Under the pieces are notes generated by a model. It worked only from the letters and a program-made list of their open reading frames with translations. It did no database searches and was not told where the DNA came from. Below are positions 1-10,761 of a stretch of DNA of 64,000 bases, piece after piece. Every line of letters begins with the position of its first letter. Within the stretch, counting starts at the first letter, position 1. The stretch is from Chloroflexi bacterium UBA4736 (lineage in GTDB: Bacteria > Chloroflexota > Dormibacteria > Dormibacterales > Dormibacteraceae), in NCBI GenBank assembly GCA_002404015.1, contig DHIW01000125.1, positions 6,666 through 70,665 on the forward strand, read 5' to 3'. The position numbers and the translations under genes are program-made.

Positions 1-1513
1 GCGCCCGCAGCCGGCCGCCGAGCTCGCTCTCGCCGTTCCCGGCCAGCAAGCCGGCCAGGGTGGGCAGGTCGTGGGTGCTCATGGCGGCCATGGCGTCGCG
101 GGGGTAGCTGCTGGGCGGCCTGTCCTCGAAGAGCATCACCTTGTAGGACATGACGCGCCGCCGAGCCAGCTCGCTGCGAACGCGGTCCTCCACCGTGCCG
201 AGGTCCTCGCCGACGACGTAGGCGCCGGCCCGCGAGCTCTCCAGGGCCAGGATGTCAAGCAGGTCGGAAGCGGGGTAGTTGACGTACGCGCCCGTCGCCG
301 GCCCCCGCCCGGCCGGGATCCAGAACAGCCTGAACAGTCCCATCACGTGGTCAATGCGGAGGCCCGCCCCGTGGCGGAAGGCGGCCCTCAAGGTGTCGAT
401 GAAGGGCTGGTAGCCGGCCGCTCGCAGCCGCCAGGGATCGAACGGCGGCAGGCCCCAATCCTGGCCGGCGGCCTGGAAGGGGTCGGGAGGAGCACCCACC
501 GCGATGCCGCGGGCCAGGATGTCCTGCCAGGCCCAGGAGTCCGCGCCCCCAGCCTGCACGCCGACGGCCAGGTCGTGTATGAGGTCGATCTCACCCGCCG
601 CGGCGGCCAGCTGGCGGTCGAGCAGCCACTGCAGCCACTCGTGAAAGCCGACCCGGGCCGGGTGCGCGCTCCTGAAGCGCGTCACCTGCGGCGAGCGGGG
701 ATGGCGCAGGCCCTCCGGCCAGTCCGACCAGGGCGTCCCGTGGCGCTCGCTGATTGCGCAGAACGTGGCGTAGTCCTGCAGGCCCTGGCCCTGCTCGGAC
801 CGGTAGCGCTCGAAGGCCGGGTCGCCGCCGAAGCTCTTCCAGCGCGCCTCCAGGGCGCGCCCCTTCAGCCGCCAGACCTGGTCGCGGCCGATCAGCCGGG
901 CCTGGTTCAGGCGGCGCGCCGCGGCCGGCGGCTCGCCGTCGAGACGGATGAAGAGTGGGTTGCGGAAGCGGCGGCTGGATGGGAAGTACGGGCTCGGCTC
1001 CAGGGGCGTCACCGGCACCGCTGAGTGCAGAGGGTTGAGCAGCAGGGCGCCCGCCCCCAGGCCGCGCGACCAGCGGGCGAGCCGGGCCAGGTCGCCCAGG
1101 TCGCCGAAGCCCCAGCTCGATGCGGAGCGCACCGCGTAGAGCTGCACCGCCCAGCCCCAGGCCCGAGGCCGCCGGGGCAGCCGGCAGCGGCGAGGGCTCA
1201 CGATCAGGCGGGTTTCGTCGCCGTCGGATAGCCGGCGCAGGAGGTGATAGCCGGCGGGCAGACCCGCCGGCAGGCGATCCTGGACGGCCAGCCTCGCGCC
1301 GTCCTCGGTCTGCAGCTCCGAGGGCTGGCTGACCCGCGCCCGGGTGCCCAGGGGGAGGCAGCGCACCCCGGCCGGGGCCGGCCGCCGGCCCTCGGCCCGC
1401 ATGGCGGCCAGGATCGCGGCCACGGTGTCCGGGTCGGATGCGCGCCAGGTGCCGTCGATCTCGTGGTACCCGGCTGGAATCCCCCAACTCTGAGCCTCAG
1501 GTGCGCCCGCCAA
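1..1513 (-). CDS. malQ: 4-alpha-glucanotransferase (amylomaltase), C-terminus cut by window edge
   Basis: Transfers alpha-1,4-glucan segments between maltodextrins in the cytoplasm. Read on the minus strand from a TTG at 1513. The frame is open to base 1, giving 504 codons, so the C-terminus lies outside the window. The N-terminus has the GH77 pattern WGIPAGYHEIDGTW. Further on are GQDWGLPPFDP (near 430-470 on the plus strand) and STHDLPTLAG near the left edge, both typical of the long MalQ form. An in-frame TAA lies just upstream of the TTG, so the start is well bounded. It diverges from treX with 21 bp between starts and probably supplies longer maltodextrins to the trehalose pathway. Confidence 0.88.
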   Translation of the reverse strand, partial: MAGAPEAQSWGIPAGYHEIDGTWRASDPDTVAAILAAMRAEGRRPAPAGVRCLPLGTRARVSQPSELQTEDGARLAVQDRLPAGLPAGYHLLRRLSDGDETRLIVSPRRCRLPRRPRAWGWAVQLYAVRSASSWGFGDLGDLARLARWSRGLGAGALLLNPLHSAVPVTPLEPSPYFPSSRRFRNPLFIRLDGEPPAAARRLNQARLIGRDQVWRLKGRALEARWKSFGGDPAFERYRSEQGQGLQDYATFCAISERHGTPWSDWPEGLRHPRSPQVTRFRSAHPARVGFHEWLQWLLDRQLAAAAGEIDLIHDLAVGVQAGGADSWAWQDILARGIAVGAPPDPFQAAGQDWGLPPFDPWRLRAAGYQPFIDTLRAAFRHGAGLRIDHVMGLFRLFWIPAGRGPATGAYVNYPASDLLDILALESSRAGAYVVGEDLGTVEDRVRSELARRRVMSYKVMLFEDRPPSSYPRDAMAAMSTHDLPTLAGLLAGNGESELGGRLRA

Positions 1514-1534
1514 TAACCCGGTAGCTTAGAGGCG
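1514..1534. promoter_or_regulatory. divergent malQ/treX promoter with overlapping -10 boxes
   Basis: The 21-bp space between the two start codons contains TAGCTTA. On the plus strand TAGCTT (1522-1527) ends 7 bases before the treX GTG. On the minus strand TAAGCT ends 9 bases before the malQ TTG. Both fit leaderless transcription. This is inferred from sequence; no transcript data. Confidence 0.5.
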
Positions 1535-3617
<2,083 letters not shown>

Positions 3618-3625
<8 letters not shown>

Positions 3626-6224
3626 GATCCGGGCGACCTACCGCGTCCAGCTGACGGCCGACTTCGGCTTCCAGGCGGCGGCGGCGCTCACCCCGTACCT
3701 GAAGGAGCTGGGTGTCAGTCACCTTTACTGCTCGCCCTACCTCCAGGCGCTGCCCGGCAGCCGGCACGGGTACGACGTCGTCGACCCCTCCCGCGTCAAC
3801 GCCGAGCTGGGCGGCGAGGAGGGCCACCGGGCGCTCATCGCGGCGCTGGCCGAGGCGGGCCTCGGCCAGGTGCTTGACATCGTGCCCAACCACATGGCGA
3901 TCGAGGGCCGTCTCAACCGCTGGTGGTGGGACGTCCTCGAGAACGGGCCCTCCAGCCGCTACGCGTCCTATTTCGACGTGTCCTGGGACCCACCTGAGGC
4001 CAAGCTGAAGAACCGGATCCTGGTGCCGGTGCTGGCCGACCACTACGGCCGGGTCCTCGAGGACGGCCAGCTGCGCGTCGAGCGCGACGGCGACGACCAC
4101 TTCAAGGTCTGCTACGACGAGCACGAGTTCCCGGTGGCGCCGGACAGCTACCGCGTGATCCTGGCGGGGCAGGATGACGAGCTGGCCGCCGCGTTCGCCG
4201 CGGCGCCCGTCGTCACGCCCTCCGACCGCAAGGGCGCTGACGGCCGGCGTGCGCGGGTCGCCGAGCTGCGCCGCTCGCTGGCCCGGGTCCCCGCCGCCGC
4301 CATCGACGCCAGGCTCGCCGAGCTGAACGCCGACCCTGACCGCCTGGACGAGCTCCTGGAGCACCAGAACTACCGGCTGGCGCGCTGGCAGACCGCCGGC
4401 TTCGAGCTGGACTACCGGCGCTTCTTCGACGTGACGGGGCTGGCGGCGATCCGGGTCGAGGACGAGGATGTGTTCCGGGACACCCACCAGCTGGTCCTGG
4501 ACTGGCTGGAGAAGGGCGAGCTGGACGGCCTGCGCATCGACCACCCGGACGGTCTGCGGGACCCGGAGGGCTACTTCAGGCGCCTGCGCGAGGCGGCCCC
4601 GGCCGCCTGGCTGGTGGCCGAGAAGATCCTGGCGCCTGACGAGCGGCTACCCGAGTCCTGGCCGGTTGACGGGACGACCGGCTACGACTTCCTGAACCGC
4701 TGCCAGGGCCTGTTTGTCGATCCCAGGGGCGAGCGCGGGCTGACCGACGTGTACGTGCGGTTCACCGGCGACATCTCGGAGTACCCCGAGATCGCCTACG
4801 AGAAAAAGCAGCTGGTCATGAGGGAGCTGCTGGCCAGCGACCTCACCCGGCTGGTGGCGCTCTTCGTTCGGGTCTGCGAGGGCAACCGCCGCTACCGCGA
4901 CTTCACCCGCCGCGAGCTGGCGGAGGCGTTGCGCGAGGCGATCGCCTGCCTGCGCGTCTATCGCGCCTACGCGCACCCCGACCTGGGCCCCGGCTCGGTC
5001 TCCGAGCAGGACAGGCACCAGCTCGAAACCGCCTTCTCAGAGGCGCGGCGCCGGCGTCCGGACCTTGATCCCGACCTGCTGGACTTCCTGCACTCGATCC
5101 TGCTGCTCGAGGTGGCAGGCGAGGTGGAGTCCGAGCTGGTCGCCCGCTTCCAGCAGACTTCGGGCCCGGTGGCGGCCAAGGGTGTGGAGGACACCGCGTT
5201 CTACGTTTACAACCGGCTGGTCGCCCTCAACGAGGTCGGCGGCGACCCGGCTCGTTTCGGGATCGAGCCGGGCGCGTTCCACGCCGCCTGTTTGGAGGCT
5301 CGAGAGAGCTGGCCGCGGGCGATGCTGGCGTCCTCCACCCACGACACCAAGCGCAGCGAGGACGTCCGGGCCAGGCTCGCCCTGCTCTCCGAGATCCCGG
5401 CCGATTGGCAGGAGGCGGTGCGGCGCTGGAGCGCCATCAACCACCGCCACCGCCGGGACGGCATGCCGGATCGCAACGACGAGTACCTCCTCTACCAGAC
5501 CCTCGTGGGCGCCTACCCGCTGCAGCTCGAGCGGGCCCTGGGCTTCATGGAGAAGGCGGTCAGGGAGGCCAAGGTCAACACCTCGTGGCTGGCGCCGTCC
5601 GAGACGTACGAGGCGGCGCTCCGGGACTTCATCGAAGGCGCGCTGGGGGACCCCGAGTTCCGCACAGCCCTGGCCGACTGGACGGAGCCGCTGGTCGACC
5701 TGGGCCGCGTCAACTCTTTGGCCCTGAAGCTGCTGACTCTGACCGCGCCTGGCGTGCCCGACCTCTTCCAGGGCAGCGAGCTCTGGGACCTGAGCCTGGT
5801 CGACCCTGACAACCGCCGGCCGGTTGACTTCGAGCTCCGCCGGCGGTTGCTGGCCGAGGTGGATGAGATGGGGGCGGCAGAGGCCTGGTCCCGCCGCGAC
5901 ACCGGCCTCCCCAAGCTGCTGGTGGTGAGCCGGACCCTGCGACTTCGGGCCCAGCGGCCGGCGGCCTTCGAGGGCGACTACCGGCCGCTGCCCGTCGCCG
6001 GCGAGCGGGCCCCCCACGTGGTCGCCTTTGTACGCGGCGAGCAGGCGGTCACGCTCTCGCCGAGGCTGGTCATGGGCCTGGCCGGGGAGTGGGGTGACAC
6101 CGTCTGCGAGCTGCCGCCCGGTGACTGGCGAGACGTGTTCACCAGTGCCTCGGTCGAGGGCGGCGAGCAGGCAGTTGCCGACCTTTTGGCAGACTTTCCG
6201 GTGGCGCTTCTGGCCAGGCTTTAA
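3618..6224 (+). CDS. treY: malto-oligosyltrehalose synthase
   Basis: Converts the reducing-end alpha-1,4 bond of maltodextrins to the alpha,alpha-1,1 bond of maltooligosyltrehalose (TreY, GH13_26). 868 residues, at the long end for the family. It opens with the typical TYRVQLTADFGF, followed by SHLYCSPYLQALPGSRHGYD. GH13 regions: DIVPNHM at about 87, LRIDHPDGLRDPEGY at about 305 (nucleophile Asp308) and VAEKIL with Glu335. GTTGYDFLN follows. The start is TTG, overlapping the end of treX by 8 bases. It is the middle gene of the trehalose operon and needs TreZ to release trehalose. Confidence 0.94.
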
Positions 6225-6228
6225 AGGG

Positions 6229-7713
6229 ATGGTCTTCGAGGTCTGGGCGCCGCGTGCCAGGCGCGTAGAGCTGGAGGTGTCCGGCCGGCGCCAGCTGCTG
6301 GAGCAGCGGCCCGATGGCTGGTACGGCCTGGCCGCCGAGGCGGCCGCCGGCAGCGACTACGCCTACATCCTGGACGGCGGCGAGCCGCTGCCCGATCCTC
6401 GCTCCAACTGGCAACCGGAGGGCGTGCACGGCCCCTCCCGCCTTGTTGACCACGGGGCGTTCCAGTGGACCGACGGCTCCTGGCGCGGCGTGTCGCTGCC
6501 CGCTGCGGTCCTCTACGAGCTGCACGTCGGCACGTTCACCCCCGAGGGCACGTTCCAGGCGGTGATCGGGAAGCTGGACCACCTCCTGGCGCTGGGCGTG
6601 ACCGCCATCGAGCTCATGCCGGTCGCCGAGTTCCCGGGGGTCCGCAACTGGGGCTACGACGGGGTGGGCCTGTACGCCGCCCACCACGCCTACGGTGGCC
6701 CCGAAGGGCTCAAGCGGCTGGTCGACGCCTGCCACGCCCGTGGGCTCGGGGTGCTCCTGGACGTTGTCTACAACCACCTGGGCCCGGAGGGGAACTACCT
6801 GGGCCGCTTCGGCCCTTACCTGACCGGCCGCCACCAGACGCCCTGGGGCGACGCCGTGGACTTCGGGGTCCGCGCAGTGCGCGACTACGTCATCGGCAAC
6901 GCGCTGATGTGGCTGCGCGACTACCACATCGACGGCCTCCGCCTCGACGCGGTGCACGCGATCGTGGACGAATCGCCGAAACACATCCTGCAGGAGCTCG
7001 CGGAGAGCCGCCCGCGCGGCCGGCTGCTGGTCGCCGAGAGCAACCGCGTCGAGCCGCTGCTGACCGGGCGGTACGGCCTCGATGCGCAATGGAACGACGA
7101 CTTCCACCACGCCCTCCACGTGCTCCTGACCGGTGAGAGGCAGGGCTACTACGCTCCGTTCGGTCAGGTCGGGCAGCTGGCCCGCGAGCTGGCGGCCCCG
7201 CCGCCGGAGCGGTACGTCGTCTTCGCGCAGAACCACGACCAGGTCGGCAACCGGGCGACCGGCGACCGGCTCGGCCCGGACCAGCTGCGGCTGGCCGCGG
7301 CCCCGCTGCTCCTAGGACCCTGCCCGGCGCTGCTTTTCATGGGCCAGGAGTGGGGGGCCTCGAGCCCCTTTCTGTTCTTCAGCGACCACGGCGATCCGGG
7401 GACCGCGAAGGGGACCACACAGGGCCGGATCGCCGAGTTCGCGGCGTTCGGCTGGAAGCCGGAGGACGTGCCCGACCCCCAGAACCCTGCCTCCTTCGAA
7501 AGGTCGAGGCTCGACTGGTCGGAGCTGGAGCGCGAGCCCCACCGCTCGCTGCTCGAGTGGCACCAGCGCCTGATCGCAGCTCGCCGGCGGCTGGGCCGTG
7601 CGCCCGCGCGCGTTCAGTCCGACGAGGAGCGGCGCACCCTGGAGCTGACCCGCGACGACGTCAGCGTGAGCTGCGACTTTGGCGCCGGCACGGTCGAGGT
7701 GAAGGGCCTCTAA
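6229..7713 (+). CDS. treZ: malto-oligosyltrehalose trehalohydrolase
   Basis: Releases free trehalose from maltooligosyltrehalose (GH13_10). The ATG at 6229 starts four bases after treY and gives 494 residues, somewhat shorter than the usual 550-600. A longer upstream reading would lie inside treY in another frame, so it was rejected. N-terminal CBM48-like domain begins VFEVWAPRARRVEL. Catalytic regions: DVVYNH at about 178, GLRLD with Asp240, LLVAES with Glu270, and QNHDQVGNRATGDRL at about 334. FMGQEWGASSPFLFFSDH near residue 370 is a TreZ signature. Last gene of the operon; it converges on the E2 gene with 8 bases between stops. Confidence 0.94.
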   Translation: MVFEVWAPRARRVELEVSGRRQLLEQRPDGWYGLAAEAAAGSDYAYILDGGEPLPDPRSNWQPEGVHGPSRLVDHGAFQWTDGSWRGVSLPAAVLYELHVGTFTPEGTFQAVIGKLDHLLALGVTAIELMPVAEFPGVRNWGYDGVGLYAAHHAYGGPEGLKRLVDACHARGLGVLLDVVYNHLGPEGNYLGRFGPYLTGRHQTPWGDAVDFGVRAVRDYVIGNALMWLRDYHIDGLRLDAVHAIVDESPKHILQELAESRPRGRLLVAESNRVEPLLTGRYGLDAQWNDDFHHALHVLLTGERQGYYAPFGQVGQLARELAAPPPERYVVFAQNHDQVGNRATGDRLGPDQLRLAAAPLLLGPCPALLFMGQEWGASSPFLFFSDHGDPGTAKGTTQGRIAEFAAFGWKPEDVPDPQNPASFERSRLDWSELEREPHRSLLEWHQRLIAARRRLGRAPARVQSDEERRTLELTRDDVSVSCDFGAGTVEVKGL

Positions 7714-7721
7714 GCCCAGCG

Positions 7722-8534
7722 CTACAGGCGCCCCAGCTCCTCCGCGATCTGGCCCAGCAGGTCGTCGGCTGCGGTCTCGTCCAGCGCCCGGCGGTCGTAG
7801 CAGAGCGTCAGGCGGCAGCGGCCGTCCGCGATCGCCCCCGGCGCCAGGATCCCCGGCTGGCCGGGGTTGACGAGCGGGAAGGCCAGCAGCGTGCCCACGC
7901 TGCCCACGTTGGTGACCGTGAACTGCCCCTCCCGGACCTCCTCCGGGCGCAGCCGGTTCGCCCGGGCCCGCTCAGCCAGGCCGGCTATCTCCTCGGAGAT
8001 CTCGGCCACAGACTTGCGGTCGGCTCCCCTCACCACCGGCACGACCAGTCCATCCGGGACCTCGACCGCGACCCCGACGCTGGCAAAGCCGCCGGCCAAG
8101 GCCACGGCCTTCACGAAGCAGGCGGTCCAGCCACCCTCGCGGCGGACGCCGGACACGTCCACCGTGCGGCTGACCGCCCCCTGGGGGATCTCCGCGCGAG
8201 CCTCCTGCATCCGCTCGGCGATGCGCCGCCGCATGCCCGAAAGCCGGGGCCCTTCGGCCGCCTCGGGCACCACCGCCGGTGGCGCGCCGCCGGCCGCCGC
8301 GGCGCCATCGATCCGCGCGATGACCTGGCCCACCGGCACTGTCTCGCCCTCGCCGACCAGGATCTCGGTCAGCACCCCGTCGAACGGCGACTCGATCTCC
8401 GAGTTGACCTTGTCCGTCTCGATCTCGACGAGCGGCTCCCCTCGCGCCACGTGCTCTCCCGGCCGCTTCAGCCAGCGCGAGACCGTGCCTTCGACCAGGG
8501 TGTCGGCCAGGCGGGGCAGCTGGACGTCAGGCAT
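7722..8534 (-). CDS. lipoyl-domain 2-oxoacid dehydrogenase E2 with degenerate acyltransferase core
   Basis: E2-type protein of a 2-oxoacid dehydrogenase complex, 270 residues (usual E2 about 400-450). Residues 1-77 form a lipoyl domain with the lipoylated lysine in ETDKVNSE (Lys42). A short Ala/Pro linker (78-98) leads straight into the core (MRRRIAERM, about 101). No peripheral subunit-binding domain of about 35 residues is present. The core lacks the usual segment around LxxFPxLNASFD but keeps VPDGLVVPVVRGAD. The active-site motif DHRxxDG reads DRRALDE (247-253): the catalytic His is Arg248. It overlaps the upstream E1beta-E2 gene by 8 bases. It may serve mainly as a lipoyl carrier whose partner supplies the catalytic motif (inference). 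Confidence 0.8.
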   Translation of the reverse strand: MPDVQLPRLADTLVEGTVSRWLKRPGEHVARGEPLVEIETDKVNSEIESPFDGVLTEILVGEGETVPVGQVIARIDGAAAAGGAPPAVVPEAAEGPRLSGMRRRIAERMQEARAEIPQGAVSRTVDVSGVRREGGWTACFVKAVALAGGFASVGVAVEVPDGLVVPVVRGADRKSVAEISEEIAGLAERARANRLRPEEVREGQFTVTNVGSVGTLLAFPLVNPGQPGILAPGAIADGRCRLTLCYDRRALDETAADDLLGQIAEELGRL

Positions 8535-9960
8535 TCGACTCCAGCCGCTCCTTGACGCGCGCCAGGAAGCGGCCGGCCTCGGCGCCGTCCACGGCGCGAT
8601 GGTCGACCGTCAGGGCCAGCAGGGCGCTGCCGTCGCGCACGGCTCCGACCCGAAGCGCGGCGGTCTGGCCGGGGCGCACCGCGGGCAGGCCGAACAGCGA
8701 GGAGCCGGGCCCGTAGTCGACGACGGTGAAGGTCCCGCCGCCGGCGGCGGGCGAGAGCGGACCCAGGTCGAGGTCCACCCGGACCTGCTCGTGGGGCCGG
8801 ACGCCGTCATTCCAGTCGAAGCTGGCGTTGCAGGCCGGGAACGCTCGGCAGGCGTCCGCGACGGCAGCCAGCACCAGCTCCAGGTGAGGGTCGGCGAGGC
8901 GCACCTCGACCAGGCTGGAGGCGGCCGGGACGGACGCGTCGAAGGCTTCGGGCGCCGCGCCGGCGCGCCGCCGTGAGCCGCCACGCACAAGGCCCAGCAC
9001 CCGCTCGTGGATCTCGGCGGCATCGGGGATCGCGGCGTCCTCGAGGCCGTCGGCGACCGGGATCCCGCCCAGGTCGGCCATCGCGATCCGGAGCGGCGGC
9101 GCGGCCAGGGCGTCGAAGGCCGCCTCGCAGACGATTGCGGCCACCTCGGCGCCAAGCCCCATCGTAAGCGTGTCCTCGTGGACAACGCACAGGCGCCCCG
9201 TCCTTCCCACCGAGCCGAGCAGGGTCGCCCGGTCGAGGGGCAGCAGCGTCCTGAGGTCGAGGACCTCCGCCTCGACGCCGTCCGCGGCCAGCCGTTCGGC
9301 GGCGGCCAGCACCTGGTGCAGCATCTGTCCGTAAGCCGCGATCGTGACGGCGTCTCCCTCCCGGACGACCCGGGCGCGCCCGATCTCCTCCACGTGCTCG
9401 CCTTCCGGCACCGGGCCCTTCACCGACCGATAGGTCAGCTTGTGTTCCAGGAAGATGACCGGGTCGGGGTCGCGGATCGCCGCGGTCAGCAGGCCCTTGG
9501 CGTCGGCCGGGAAGCTGGGCGCCACGACCTTCAGCCCGGGCACGTGCGCGTAGAAGGCCTCCACGCTCTGGGAGTGGTAGGGGCCGCCCCGGAATCCGGC
9601 CCCGTAGGCGGTGCGCAGGACCATCGGGCAGCTCCAGTCGCCGGCCGTGCGGTAGCGGATCTTGGCCGCCTCCCCGATCAGGTGGTCGGCCGCGGCGTGG
9701 ATGAAGTCGGCGAACTGGATCTCGGCGATCGGCCGCAGGCCGCGCATGGCGAGGCCCACGGCCATTCCCGCGATCGACAGCTCCGCCATCGGAGTGTCCA
9801 CCACGCGCTCCGGCCCAAAGCGCGCCAGGAGGCCGTCCGTGGCCCGGAAGACGCCGCCCAGCCGGCCCACGTCCTCGCCCAGGACCAGGACCCGGGGGTC
9901 GCGTTCCATCTCCTCGGCCATCGCCTCGCGCACCGCCTCGAGCAGGGTCAGCTCGCGCAC
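8527..9960 (-). CDS. 2-oxoacid dehydrogenase E1 beta subunit fused to an E2-like acyltransferase core
   Basis: Residues 1 to about 325 are a complete E1 beta subunit (transketolase pyrimidine and C-terminal domains): VLVLGEDVGRLGGVFRAT, TPMAELSIAGMAVGLAMRG, YGAGFRGGPYHSQS, VLDLRTLLPLD and VVHEDTLTMGLGAEVAA. After a linker, residues about 340-477 are E2-like: AFPACNASFD at about 372, FTVVDYGPGSSLFGLPAV, and an intact active site DHRAVDG (453-459). About 45 residues of the core containing the usual GLVVPV segment are absent. An E1beta-E2core fusion is not the standard order. No E1 alpha or E3 gene lies nearby, although alpha is needed to complete the ThDP site. GTG start at 9960, with TAATGT 6 bases upstream. 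The substrate cannot be told. Confidence 0.85.
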   Translation of the reverse strand: MRELTLLEAVREAMAEEMERDPRVLVLGEDVGRLGGVFRATDGLLARFGPERVVDTPMAELSIAGMAVGLAMRGLRPIAEIQFADFIHAAADHLIGEAAKIRYRTAGDWSCPMVLRTAYGAGFRGGPYHSQSVEAFYAHVPGLKVVAPSFPADAKGLLTAAIRDPDPVIFLEHKLTYRSVKGPVPEGEHVEEIGRARVVREGDAVTIAAYGQMLHQVLAAAERLAADGVEAEVLDLRTLLPLDRATLLGSVGRTGRLCVVHEDTLTMGLGAEVAAIVCEAAFDALAAPPLRIAMADLGGIPVADGLEDAAIPDAAEIHERVLGLVRGGSRRRAGAAPEAFDASVPAASSLVEVRLADPHLELVLAAVADACRAFPACNASFDWNDGVRPHEQVRVDLDLGPLSPAAGGGTFTVVDYGPGSSLFGLPAVRPGQTAALRVGAVRDGSALLALTVDHRAVDGAEAGRFLARVKERLESNA

Positions 9961-9983
9961 CCGCTCACATTACGATTGGTCGG
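9961..9983. promoter_or_regulatory. divergent promoter, E1beta-E2 / SDR, overlapping -10 boxes
   Basis: Between two GTG starts 23 bp apart. On the plus strand TACGAT (9971-9976) lies 7 bases before the SDR GTG. On the minus strand TAATGT (complement of 9967-9972) lies 6 bases before the E1beta GTG. The boxes share two bases. Predicted leaderless in both directions. Confidence 0.5.
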
Positions 9984-10754
9984 GTGCACATGAGGAAGCT
10001 GGAGGGGATGACGGCGCTCGTGACCGGCGGCGGCCGCGGCATCGGGCGCGCCGTAGCGCTGGCCTTCGCCGCCGAGGGCGCCCGGGTGGTGGTGGCGGCC
10101 AGGACCCAGCCTGAGATCGAGGCGGTCGCGAAGGAGTGCGGCGAGGGTGCGCTGGCGGTGCCGCTGGACGTGACCGACGAGCTGGCCTGCAGCGCGGCGG
10201 TGCGGCGCGTCGAGTCGGAGCTGGGGGGCCTGGACATCCTGGTGAACAACGCCGGCGTCGCCAGCTCGTCCAAGTTCACCGACCTCGACGCCGCGACCTG
10301 GCGGCACACGCTGGCGGTCGACCTGGACGGCCCGTTCTTCCTGACCCGCGCCGCGGTGCCCGGCATGCTAGAGCGCGGCTCGGGCGCGGTGATCGCCATC
10401 GCGTCAGTGGCGAGCCGGGTCGGCGGCTCCTACGTCGCCCACTACACGGCCGCCAAGCACGGGCTGCTCGGCATGATGCGCGCGCTCTCCCAGGAGTACG
10501 CCCGCAAGGGTCTCACCTTCAACTGCGTGTGCCCGGGCTACGTGGACACGCCGATGACGCAGCATACGATCGCCAACATCATGGAGAGGACCGGCCGCAG
10601 CCGCGAGGAGGCGATGCGGCCCCTGCTGACGCCCCAGGGCCGGCTTGTGACGCCGGGCGAGGTGGCCGAGGTCTGTGTGCTGCTCGCGTCCCGCGAGGGG
10701 CGTGGGATCAACGGCCAGGCCATCAATGTCGACGGGGGCCAGGTCCAGGCCTGA
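9984..10754 (+). CDS. short-chain dehydrogenase/reductase (3-hydroxyacyl-type)
   Basis: Classical SDR of 256 residues. Nucleotide-binding motif TGGGRGIG at about 14, NNAG near 92, and active-site Ser and YTAAK at about 153, followed by PGYVDTPMT and the C-terminal NVDGG. Overall it resembles 3-hydroxybutyrate or 3-hydroxyacyl-CoA dehydrogenases, but substrate is not determinable. GTG at 9984 is preceded by a -10-like hexamer; ATG at 9990 is an alternative. It diverges from the E1beta-E2 gene, so it may act on the same acid or acyl-CoA pool. Its stop is 7 bases from the stop of the convergent MocR gene. Confidence 0.85.
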   Translation: MHMRKLEGMTALVTGGGRGIGRAVALAFAAEGARVVVAARTQPEIEAVAKECGEGALAVPLDVTDELACSAAVRRVESELGGLDILVNNAGVASSSKFTDLDAATWRHTLAVDLDGPFFLTRAAVPGMLERGSGAVIAIASVASRVGGSYVAHYTAAKHGLLGMMRALSQEYARKGLTFNCVCPGYVDTPMTQHTIANIMERTGRSREEAMRPLLTPQGRLVTPGEVAEVCVLLASREGRGINGQAINVDGGQVQA

Positions 10755-10761
10755 TGAAGGC

